Source: Anomaloglossus baeobatrachus (lineage: Eukaryota > Chordata > Amphibia > Anura > Aromobatidae). Taken from it: a stretch of DNA of 64,000 bases. Positions 38,001 to 50,000 of the stretch are shown piece after piece (positions within the stretch are counted from its first letter, which is position 1; every line of letters begins with the position of its first letter). The notes under the pieces are model-generated. The model saw only the letters and a program-made list of their open reading frames with translations, was not told the origin of the DNA and made no database searches. Location: assembly GCF_048569485.1 (NCBI RefSeq), contig NC_134361.1:175219958-175283957 (forward strand), written 5' to 3'. The translations under genes were made by a program, and so were the position numbers.

Positions 38001-41000
38001 GAAGTACAACATTATATTATTATTTTATTATTCGCTGGTATACACAGAATTTAAAAAGACCCTACCCCATAAAAACAACCAAAGAAAAACTGGTGCGTTG
38101 TGGAACAAGACATAATATCAAAAAATTCATGTATCATACATATATATAGATTCCTGGGTATGAATAGGCAAGGGCACATCCAATGATTGCCCACAACTAT
38201 ATTAAGGTGCCAATAAAGCTCAATGTGTTTTTAAACCTTAAACCTGCAGTTTACATTCCATGTTGTGGCCAAATCTATGATTCATAACTATATGGATGGA
38301 ATAAGGCTATTTTTCAGTTGGCAAAGTTGATATATACATCATTTATAGGGGACACAATCTTCAAAGACAATATATATGTATATAGTACAATCCAATACAC
38401 AGGGGCACAAGACTGCGTTACTACATAAGGTATATCCCAACATTTAAAGATGTTTTGTATTTTGTCAACCTGATATTTGCCTTATGTCATAAATGGATTA
38501 TCCCCATCAAGGTTGAAATAATTCAGAGGGCCAAGGTTGATGTCCCCAACAGGTGAACCACAACGCCCAGCACCTCAATATAAACACTGGTACGTTCCAT
38601 ATCACATATATAATTATGAGTTGCTAGATGTAATTATAAATAGGTGAGGACACCTCCAGAGATTTCCCACAAGATCTTATATCAGAGGCAAATACACCTC
38701 CGTTAAGGTTTAGTACAAATCAAGGAGCCATAGTCTGTATACCCAGGTGACGAACCACAACGCCCAGCACCTCGACGCGCGTTTCGCCTCTCGCTTCGTC
38801 AGGAGGTGCTGGGGTAGCCGTGGAGTCACTCTTATATAGTGAAAGCCCACCTGGTGTCTTAGTACGGCGCGCGCCGCACAGCGGAGGTCGCATCGCCCAC
38901 TTCCGCCGGCGTCCCGGAAGGCGCTCTGCGCATGCGCAAAGAACAACCCACAATTGGGCGCCGGCAGAGGGGGCGAGGCAGACTCCGATGTGCAGAGCGC
39001 GCTCTGACATCAGTGTGGCCGAGTGGCCATATTAGATGGGGGCAAAAGTACTGGCAACATTCAAACCAAATCCACATGCATGTTGTGGCTTTCAGGGCGG
39101 TGATTTTAGTTAACAATTGTATATAACATACAGCCTAAGCGCATATGAGAAGGAAAACCTTGGAAACCATGACGAATTCAATAAGAATTATCCGGGAAGC
39201 ATAATTAAGCATGTTTATGAACATCTGACCTCTGGTGGACAGACCCCTGTACAACATCAAAATATACCCAATGGTAAGTAGAAAAGGGGGTATGATACAC
39301 AAATACCAGAACTCATATATTAGCAGATATTCACCCACCACATTAACATATATAGCAACATTCGCAATATAAATGAAATGGGATAATGATTTTTGCTTCC
39401 AGATGTGCAATCCCTCAAGATATAATTCTCATAATCCATGGGAGCCTTCTCATGCGGTTGTCACTTCATTCCGTCCCTATGCAACATACATGTGGAACAT
39501 TCTACATAAAAAGAAAACAAAAAGGTACAAAAAAAAACCCCATAATTAGAGTGACCAAAAAGTTATTAAAAGCAAGATACAAGGCGGCAGGCAATCCGGT
39601 AACAGAATCAATAGTCAGTGCCAAATCAAAAATACATATTATATGTATATATTTGATCATAACAAGGGGGCCAGCAAGATGAGGACAAAGGTCAGCAAAA
39701 CAGAGGATGAGGGCAGGGGGACCACATGGCGGAGAGGGAGCCAACGGAGGCAAAGTCTTATAAAAAAGGTTTAAAGGAGATAGAATCATTTAACCCCCTC
39801 GGTTTCTCCGTCTCCAAAACCGTGATCCACCTGACCTCCCTCTGTGCCAGGATTCTCTTAGGATCACCCCCCCTGGGACTCAGATATATTCTATCAATCC
39901 CCCGGAACTTAAGAAGCCGCCAATTGCAATTATGACTCTCCCTAAAATGCTTCGGGATGTTCTTCAATAGCTCAAGTTCCTCAGGTTTCACCACCCCAGC
40001 AGCCCTTTTTATGTCCCTAATGTGCTCCAAGATCCTTACTCTAAACTCACGAGAGGTAAGCCCCACGTAAATGAGTCCGCAGGGACATTTTGCCCAGTAC
40101 ACCACATACGTCGTCCTACAGTTGATATTGTGGACGATTTTAAACTCTTTGTTGTTTGCAGAGTTATGGAAGGTAAAGGTCCTTTCCATTTGTGAGCAAG
40201 CCCCACAGTCTCCACAACTGAAGGAGCCCCATCTAGGACCCCCAGTCCTCTCCAAAAAATTTGAGGGTGGTGGTATGTAGTGACTCCTCACTATCATATC
40301 CCCCAATGTTTTGGATCTTCGAGGAGTGATTTGTGGTCTATCTGATAAGACAGATTTCAAGTCTTTATCAGACAATAAAATGGGCCAATACCTCTCTACA
40401 ACTTCCTTCATTTTACGCCACTGGGAGTGATAAGGTGTAATTAACCTCACTTGGTCATCCGCTTTCTTCTTTTTTGATGGAACCAAAAGGTCATCCCTAG
40501 GGGTCGCTCTAGCCCTATCATATCCCTGTTGGATTGCCCTATTAGTATAATGCCTGTTCCTAAAGCGTTTTTTCAAATCCAGGGCTTGCCCCTCAAACAG
40601 GTCAACATTTGAGCATATGCGTCGAGCCCTAAGGAACTGACCTGTTGGAATTGAGTTGATGACTTGTGGCGGATGGGATGACTTGGCACTCAGGAGAGAG
40701 TTCACAGCTGTGCTCTTTCTGTAGATGTCCGTTCTTATTAAACCGCCCTCGTCCTTCACAACCCTTACGTCCAAAAACTCAATAGAATCCATGCTGGAAT
40801 GATAAGTCAAATTTATATTGAAAACATTATCATTCAATGCCAGCATGAATGAATCAAGCTTTTCCCGCTCACCCTGCCAGATAGCAAAGACATCGTCTAT
40901 AAACCTCACCCACATCAGTACTGAGCCACAGTCCTCCTCAGGGAATTGTATCAGGCGTTCCCAATACCCCAGGAAGAGGCACGCATACGAGGGCGCACAA

Positions 41001-44000
41001 GACGCCCCCATAGCGGTGCCCCTCTCCTGGAGATAGTAGCGCCCCCTGAAGAGGAAGTAGTTGTGGGTGAGGATAAATCTAAGCAGGGTGAGGAGGAGAT
41101 CAATCAACGACCTGTCAAGGGATGTGGTACATAGAAAAAATTCTACTGCCCTTAACCCATCTCTATGAGAGATGGACGTATAAAGAGACTCCACGTCTGC
41201 AGTGAACATTATAGTATCACTGTCCAGATGTAACTCCTGCAGACGGACCAAAAAGTCAGTGGAGTCTCTTATATACGAAGGCAGATCCATCATTAAGGGC
41301 TTCAAGTAATAATCCAGAAAGACACATATGGGTTCACATAGACCATTGATGCCCGAAACGATGGGTCTACCGGGCGGATTTTCAATGTCCTTGTGGACCT
41401 TTGGTAGAAAGTATATGGTCGGTGTTGTTGGAAGCCTGTTAATTAGTCCATCAAAGACTGATTGTGGTATGATATTATCTTCAAGGGCTTTTTTCAAAAT
41501 CCCCTCCAATTCATTTAAGAATGAGACAGTTGGATTACTGTCCAATTTTCGGTAACATGATCGGTCATTCAGTTGCCTGAATGCCTCATGCTCATATTTA
41601 ACAGTGGGCCAAACCACGACGTTGCCCCCTTTGTCGGCCTGTTTTACCACAATGTCCCTCATCCTAGATATTTCGTTAATTGCTTTTCGTTGGTTTGGAT
41701 TCAAGTTGTCATATGATCGTACCTCAGGAAGTTTTCGCAAATCCTGAACAACTAATCTAGTGAAGAGTTCTACTGTGGGACAGGACGACAAAGGAGGAAA
41801 GGCCGTGGATCGTTTTTTAGCTGTTTGTGGAAATTTTGCCCCAGTTGGTTCAACTTGTTCAGCCAGTAAAGATTCCAAAAGGCTGACAATCTCCCTATCT
41901 TGTTCAGATAGGCCAGCCAAATCTCCTCCATCCCTACTTCTTGCGAAGTGTTTTTTATATAGGAGCTTACGGCTGAACAGTTGAACATCTTTAATAGCCA
42001 TAAAGCTGTCAAATTTGGCCACTGGTGAAAATGAAAGTCCCAACTGTAACACTTCAAGTTGTTCTTGAGTGAGTAATCTATCTGAAAGGTTAATTACCTT
42101 AAGATTATCCTTAGGAGCAGAATCCTTCAAGCCTCCCATTGGATAGTTTGCCTTCTTCTTAGAAGAGTTGCGTGTCGTTACTCCTCCCATCCCGGATCTC
42201 TCAGGGGGGTCATTAGATGGTATATGATCTAAATTGGGATGTGGGCTCCTTGAGCGGTCATCAGAAGAAAGAGAACTATTTCTCTGTTGGGATCTTGATC
42301 TAGATCTTAAGCCGAATCTCCTCGTCTGATGCCATCTGAACACATTATTAGTTTCATGATCCGTGATGTCCCGCTGGAACTTTTTGAGTTTAAATTGTTT
42401 TATGTCATTCTCCCATTCTGCACTTTCTTTATGTATGTCCTTCTCAAGGGCATCAATCGCCTCCTTAGACATCTTAGATCTGATTTCATTATTTACTTGT
42501 TCAATTTCGGTTTCAAGGGATTCTATTTTTTTCTTGTCTAGACCGATCAAAAGTTCAAGCATTGTACGAGAACAAAGACTACAGGCTTCCTCCCATCTTT
42601 TCTTAAAGACATCATCTGAAATTTCAAATGAGGGAAAAACCTGAATTCTGAGTCCCCTGGGCGTAATCCCTCGAGATAAATATTGTTCCAGGGATGCTTT
42701 ATTCCACCAGGCCCTCATCCGCCTCCTCAGCAGATCTTTAATTTTTGTCTGTAACTCACGATTTGGCAATGAAAACTGAGCACTGCTCTGTCCGGTGCCG
42801 CCACCAAATATCTCACCGATCTGTGAGGCCCAGCAACCATCACGACTTTTATAGTCCATTTTGAGATCTAGATCCAAAAAAGAGAACACAATATTAACCA
42901 AAAAGAAGGACCAAAGATCCATATCTGTTTACACTTTGAGCAATGCAGATTCCACCATATTACTCATATATGAAACCAAAAGGGGTGTTTCTGCACATAG
43001 GAATTCCATCCAATATCCATCATGGTTTAGAAAAAATATCAAATTTTATTTAGTCATAATTGAAGTACAACATTATATTATTATTTTATTATTCGCTGGT
43101 ATACACAGAATTTAAAAAGACCCTACCCCATAAAAACAACCAAAGAAAAACTGGTGCGTTGTGGAACAAGACATAATATCAAAAAATTCATGTATCATAC
43201 ATATATATAGATTCCTGGGTATGAATAGGCAAGGGCACATCCAATGATTGCCCACAACTATATTAAGGTGCCAATAAAGCTCAATGTGTTTTTAAACCTT
43301 AAACCTGCAGTTTACATTCCATGTTGTGGCCAAATCTATGATTCATAACTATATGGATGGAATAAGGCTATTTTTCAGTTGGCAAAGTTGATATATACAT
43401 CATTTATAGGGGACACAATCTTCAAAGACAATATATATGTATATAGTACAATCCAATACACAGGGGCACAAGACTGCGTTACTACATAAGGTATATCCCA
43501 ACATTTAAAGATGTTTTGTATTTTGTCAACCTGATATTTGCCTTATGTCATAAATGGATTATCCCCATCAAGGTTGAAATAATTCAGAGGGGTAGGGTCT
43601 TTTTAAATTCTGTGTATACCAGCGAATAATAAAATAATAATATAATGTTGTACTTCAATTATGACTAAATAAAATTTGATATTTTTTCTAAACCATGATG
43701 GATATTGGATGGAATTCCTATGTGCAGAAACACCCCTTTTGGTTTCATATATGAGTAATATGGTGGAATCTGCATTGCTCAAAGTGTAAACAGATATGGA
43801 TCTTTGGTCCTTCTTTTTGGTTAATATTGTGTTCTCTTTTTTGGATCTAGATCTCAAAATGGACTATAAAAGTCGTGATGGTTGCTGGGCCTCACAGATC
43901 GGTGAGATATTTGGTGGCGGCACCGGACAGAGCAGTGCTCAGTTTTCATTGCCAAATCGTGAGTTACAGACAAAAATTAAAGATCTGCTGAGGAGGCGGA

Positions 44001-47000
44001 TGAGGGCCTGGTGGAATAAAGCATCCCTGGAACAATATTTATCTCGAGGGATTACGCCCAGGGGACTCAGAATTCAGGTTTTTCCCTCATTTGAAATTTC
44101 AGATGATGTCTTTAAGAAAAGATGGGAGGAAGCCTGTAGTCTTTGTTCTCGTACAATGCTTGAACTTTTGATCGGTCTAGACAAGAAAAAAATAGAATCC
44201 CTTGAAACCGAAATTGAACAAGTAAATAATGAAATCAGATCTAAGATGTCTAAGGAGGCGATTGATGCCCTTGAGAAGGACATACATAAAGAAAGTGCAG
44301 AATGGGAGAATGACATAAAACAATTTAAACTCAAAAAGTTCCAGCGGGACATCACGGATCATGAAACTAATAATGTGTTCAGATGGCATCAGACGAGGAG
44401 ATTCGGCTTAAGATCTAGATCAAGATCCCAACAGAGAAATAGTTCTCTTTCTTCTGATGACCGCTCAAGGAGCCCACATCCCAATTTAGATCATATACCA
44501 TCTAATGACCCCCCTGAGAGATCCGGGATGGGAGGAGTAACGACACGCAACTCTTCTAAGAAGAAGGCAAACTATCCAATGGGAGGCTTGAAGGATTCTG
44601 CTCCTAAGGATAATCTTAAGGTAATTAACCTTTCAGATAGATTACTCACTCAAGAACAACTTGAAGTGTTACAGTTGGGACTTTCATTTTCACCAGTGGC
44701 CAAATTTGACAGCTTTATGGCTATTAAAGATGTTCAACTGTTCAGCCGTAAGCTCCTATATAAAAAACACTTCGCAAGAAGTAGGGATGGAGGAGATTTG
44801 GCTGGCCTATCTGAACAAGATAGGGAGATTGTCAGCCTTTTGGAATCTTTACTGGCTGAACAAGTTGAACCAACTGGGGCAAAATTTCCACAAACAGCTA
44901 AAAAACGATCCACGGCCTTTCCTCCTTTGTCGTCCTGTCCCACAGTAGAACTCTTCACTAGATTAGTTGTTCAGGATTTGCGAAAACTTCCTGAGGTACG
45001 ATCATATGACAACTTGAATCCAAACCAACGAAAAGCAATTAACGAAATATCTAGGATGAGGGACATTGTGGTAAAACAGGCCGACAAAGGGGGCAACGTC
45101 GTGGTTTGGCCCACTGTTAAATATGAGCATGAGGCATTCAGGCAACTGAATGACCGATCATGTTACCGAAAATTGGACAGTAATCCAACTGTCTCATTCT
45201 TAAATGAATTGGAGGGGATTTTGAAAAAAGCCCTTGAAGATAATATCATACCACAATCAGTCTTTGATGGACTAATTAACAGGCTTCCAACAACACCGAC
45301 CATATACTTTCTACCAAAGGTCCACAAGGACATTGAAAATCCGCCCGGTAGACCCATCGTTTCGGGCATCAATGGTCTATGTGAACCCATATGTGTCTTT
45401 CTGGATTATTACTTGAAGCCCTTAATGATGGATCTGCCTTCGTATATAAGAGACTCCACTGACTTTTTGGTCCGTCTGCAGGAGTTACATCTGGACAGTG
45501 ATACTATAATGTTCACTGCAGACGTGGAGTCTCTTTATACGTCCATCTCTCATAGAGATGGGTTAAGGGCAGTAGAATTTTTTCTATGTACCACATCCCT
45601 TGACAGGTCGTTGATTGATCTCCTCCTCACCCTGCTTAGATTTATCCTCACCCACAACTACTTCCTCTTCAGGGGGCGCTACTATCTCCAGGAGAGGGGC
45701 ACCGCTATGGGGGCGTCTTGTGCGCCCTCGTATGCGTGCCTCTTCCTGGGGTATTGGGAACGCCTGATACAATTCCCTGAGGAGGACTGTGGCTCAGTAC
45801 TGATGTGGGTGAGGTTTATAGACGATGTCTTTGCTATCTGGCAGGGTGAGCGGGAAAAGCTTGATTCATTCATGCTGGCATTGAATGATAATGTTTTCAA
45901 TATAAATTTGACTTATCATTCCAGCATGGATTCTATTGAGTTTTTGGACGTAAGGGTTGTGAAGGACGAGGGCGGTTTAATAAGAACGGACATCTACAGA
46001 AAGAGCACAGCTGTGAACTCTCTCCTGAGTGCCAAGTCATCCCATCCGCCACAAGTCATCAACTCAATTCCAACAGGTCAGTTCCTTAGGGCTCGACGCA
46101 TATGCTCAAATGTTGACCTGTTTGAGGGGCAAGCCCTGGATTTGAAAAAACGCTTTAGGAACAGGCATTATACTAATAGGGCAATCCAACAGGGATATGA
46201 TAGGGCTAGAGCGACCCCTAGGGATGACCTTTTGGTTCCATCAAAAAAGAAGAAAGCGGATGACCAAGTGAGGTTAATTACACCTTATCACTCCCAGTGG
46301 CGTAAAATGAAGGAAGTTGTAGAGAGGTATTGGCCCATTTTATTGTCTGATAAAGACTTGAAATCTGTCTTATCAGATAGACCACAAATCACTCCTCGAA
46401 GATCCAAAACATTGGGGGATATGATAGTGAGGAGTCACTACATACCACCACCCTCAAATTTTTTGGAGAGGACTGGGGGTCCTAGATGGGGCTCCTTCAG
46501 TTGTGGAGACTGTGGGGCTTGCTCACAAATGGAAAGGACCTTTACCTTCCATAACTCTGCAAACAACAAAGAGTTTAAAATCGTCCACAATATCAACTGT
46601 AGGACGACGTATGTGGTGTACTGGGCAAAATGTCCCTGCGGACTCATTTACGTGGGGCTTACCTCTCGTGAGTTTAGAGTAAGGATCTTGGAGCACATTA
46701 GGGACATAAAAAGGGCTGCTGGGGTGGTGAAACCTGAGGAACTTGAGCTATTGAAGAACATCCCGAAGCATTTTAGGGAGAGTCATAATTGCAATTGGCG
46801 GCTTCTTAAGTTCCGGGGGATTGATAGAATATATCTGAGTCCCAGGGGGGGTGATCCTAAGAGAATCCTGGCACAGAGGGAGGTCAGGTGGATCACGGTT
46901 TTGGAGACGGAGAAACCGAGGGGGTTAAATGATTCTATCTCCTTTAAACCTTTTTTATAAGACTTTGCCTCCGTTGGCTCCCTCTCCGCCATGTGGTCCC

Positions 47001-50000
47001 CCTGCCCTCATCCTCTGTTTTGCTGACCTTTGTCCTCATCTTGCTGGCCCCCTTGTTATGATCAAATATATACATATAATATGTATTTTTGATTTGGCAC
47101 TGACTATTGATTCTGTTACCGGATTGCCTGCCGCCTTGTATCTTGCTTTTAATAACTTTTTGGTCACTCTAATTATGGGTTTTTTTTTTGTACCTTTTTG
47201 TTTTCTTTTTATGTAGAATGTTCCACATGTATGTTGCATAGGGACGGAATGAAGTGACAACCGCATGAGAAGGCTCCCATGGATTATGAGAATTATATCT
47301 TGAGGGATTGCACATCTGGAAGCAAAAATCATTATCCCATTTCATTTATATTGCGAATGTTGCTATATATGTTAATGTGGTGGGTGAATATCTGCTAATA
47401 TATGAGTTCTGGTATTTGTGTATCATACCCCCTTTTCTACTTACCATTGGGTATATTTTGATGTTGTACAGGGGTCTGTCCACCAGAGGTCAGATGTTCA
47501 TAAACATGCTTAATTATGCTTCCCGGATAATTCTTATTGAATTCGTCATGGTTTCCAAGGTTTTCCTTCTCATATGCGCTTAGGCTGTATGTTATATACA
47601 ATTGTTAACTAAAATCACCGCCCTGAAAGCCACAACATGCATGTGGATTTGGTTTGAATGTTGCCAGTACTTTTGCCCCCATCTAATATGGCCACTCGGC
47701 CACACTGATGTCAGAGCGCGCTCTGCACATCGGAGTCTGCCTCGCCCCCTCTGCCGGCGCCCAATTGTGGGTTGTTCTTTGCGCATGCGCAGAGCGCCTT
47801 CCGGGACGCCGGCGGAAGTGGGCGATGCGACCTCCGCTGTGCGGCGCGCGCCGTACTAAGACACCAGGTGGGTTTTCACTATATAAGAGTGACTCCACGG
47901 CTACCCCAGCACCTCCTGACGAAGCGAGAGGCGAAACGCGCGTCGAGGTGCTGGGCGTTGTGGTTCGTCACCTGGGTATACAGACTATGGCTCCTTGATT
48001 TGTACTAAACCTTAACGGAGGTGTATTTGCCTCTGATATAAGATCTTGTGGGAAATCTCTGGAGGTGTCCTCACCTATTTATAATTACATCTAGCAACTC
48101 ATAATTATATATGTGATATGGAACGTACCAGTGTTTATATTGAGGTGCTGGGCGTTGTGGTTCACCTGTTGGGGACATCAACCTTGGCCCTCTGAATTAT
48201 TTCAACCTTGATGGGGATAATCCATTTATGACATAAGGCAAATATCAGGTTGACAAAATACAAAACATCTTTAAATGTTGGGATATACCTTATGTAGTAA
48301 CGCAGTCTTGTGCCCCTGTGTATTGGATTGTACTATATACATATATATTGTCTTTGAAGATTGTGTCCCCTATAAATGATGTATATATCAACTTTGCCAA
48401 CTGAAAAATAGCCTTATTCCATCCATATAGTTATGAATCATAGATTTGGCCACAACATGGAATGTAAACTGCAGGTTTAAGGTTTAAAAACACATTGAGC
48501 TTTATTGGCACCTTAATATAGTTGTGGGCAATCATTGGATGTGCCCTTGCCTATTCATACCCAGGAATCTATATATATGTATGATACATGAATTTTTTGA
48601 TATTATGTCTTGTTCCACAACGCACCAGTTTTTCTTTGGTTGTTTTTATGGGGTAGGGTCTTTTTAAATTCTGTGTATACCAGCGAATAATAAAATAATA
48701 ATATAATGTTGTACTTCAATTATGACTAAATAAAATTTGATATTTTTTCTAAACCATGATGGATATTGGATGGAATTCCTATGTGCAGAAACACCCCTTT
48801 TGGTTTCATATATGAGTAATATGGTGGAATCTGCATTGCTCAAAGTGTAAACAGATATGGATCTTTGGTCCTTCTTTTTGGTTAATATGCATTACAGAGC
48901 TATGATTCCTAAACCCTTTCTCCGATTTGGATGTGAAAACTCTCATATTGCAGCTGGGAGTGTGCACTTTCAGCCCATATTATATATATAATTGTATTTC
49001 TGAACATGTTTTTGTAAACAGCTAAAATAACAAAACTTGTGTCACTGTCCAAATATTTCTGGACCTAACTGTATTTCAGAACATTTTATATACATCCAAT
49101 TGTGGAAATTATTATTATTCCAAGATCTATTGATTAAAATGAACTTTATTCATTGCACAACCCTTTTAATTCCTTAAGAAAGCAGCGAATTTCTGATATT
49201 TTGTTTTCTGTTTCTTCCATAAGAGAAAGAGCCATAACTTATTTATATTTTTTTTCTATTGACATAGCTGCATGAATGCATATTTTTTTGCAGGTGTTGT
49301 ACTTTTGAATGACACGGTTACGCTCACCGATAGTGGTGAGATGGCGAGCCGGAGTGGACCCACTAGACCACGGGAGGGACTTGGACTGATTCTGTTGTGG
49401 GAGGGGCTTAATTAAGTGCCTACTGGGTAGACGCCAGGTGTCACTTCCAGGGCAGTGTCCGGGGCTGTGGCAGCTGACTCCAGGAACGGGCTCAGGTATA
49501 GACAGGCAGAGTCTCAGGTCTTGACAGGGGCAGCTGAGGCAGACAGGACCGCTAGGCGGACAGGCGGAGTCTCTAGTACTGATTGGTGCATCTGGGACGG
49601 CTGAGGCACACAGGACGGCAGGAGCAGGTGGGTACAGAGGACATGGCTGGGACAGGGTGACAGGTATGGGTAGGTAGACACAAGTACAGATAATGGACAA
49701 TGGGCAATCATCATTGGCTTCCATAAAAAATATTTTCTTAGAAAAAATAACATAACTATATAAATGTATAACATTCTTTTTCTGAATGTTCATTCAGTAA
49801 AACAACACTTTGTTTTAGGGAGAAAAAGTTGCCCTCTTGGGAAAGACTGGACCATGCATTAAGGTTTTACAAATACCCCTTTACTTCCTTGCTATTTTCC
49901 TCTATCCCTTGGTTTAACTCATTAGCGGACACAGATAGAAAAGTGTCCTGTGTAAGAAAGCTACAGGGACCCTTTACAGTCCACTAGTGCCTCATAATGC

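Larger units (their letters stand above)
37910..48885. mobile_element. Head-to-head inverted dimer of a Penelope-like retroelement
   Basis: An 11 kb palindrome-like insertion in the Tc1 element with a perfect 14-bp duplication TATGCATTACAGAG (37896-37909, 48886-48899). Unit A runs leftward (minus, 43590 to 37910) and unit B rightward (plus, 43591-48885). The centre at about 43588-43592 joins ttcagagg to gggtaggg with a 3-bp GGG overlap. Each unit has a 5' region, one 1054-codon frame, a 3' UTR with a hammerhead motif, and a 3' repeat of the 5' region (pseudo-LTR). The arms differ by only a few bases in what I compared. Confidence 0.92.
36430..49071 (-). mobile_element. Tc1-like DNA transposon (1.65 kb) split by the Penelope dimer
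   Basis: Ends CAGTTAGGTCCAGAAATATT and the exact complement, with TA at 36428-36429 and 49072-49073. Longer matching subterminal ends include tttggacagtgacacaa. Its own sequence is 36430-37909 plus 48900-49071. It encodes an intact-looking transposase. Confidence 0.93.
35497..49169. mobile_element. TTAA-type MITE forming the outer shell of a nested insertion stack
   Basis: The left edge at 35497-35500 (ataa, expected TTAA) is followed by aagggctttccc and the attttgattaatagatcttg block. The right edge ends caagatctattgattaaaat and cccttt before TTAA 49166-49169. Both match the intact copy at 32977-33510. It is interrupted first at 35558-36019, then by a Tc1 element at 36430-49071. Confidence 0.8.

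Noticed and set aside
37910-48885. Dismissing the palindrome as an assembly duplication
   Set aside because: The two arms start at different pLTR points, differ at a few bases, and share one target duplication that fits the interrupted Tc1 sequence. Still worth a read-level check.
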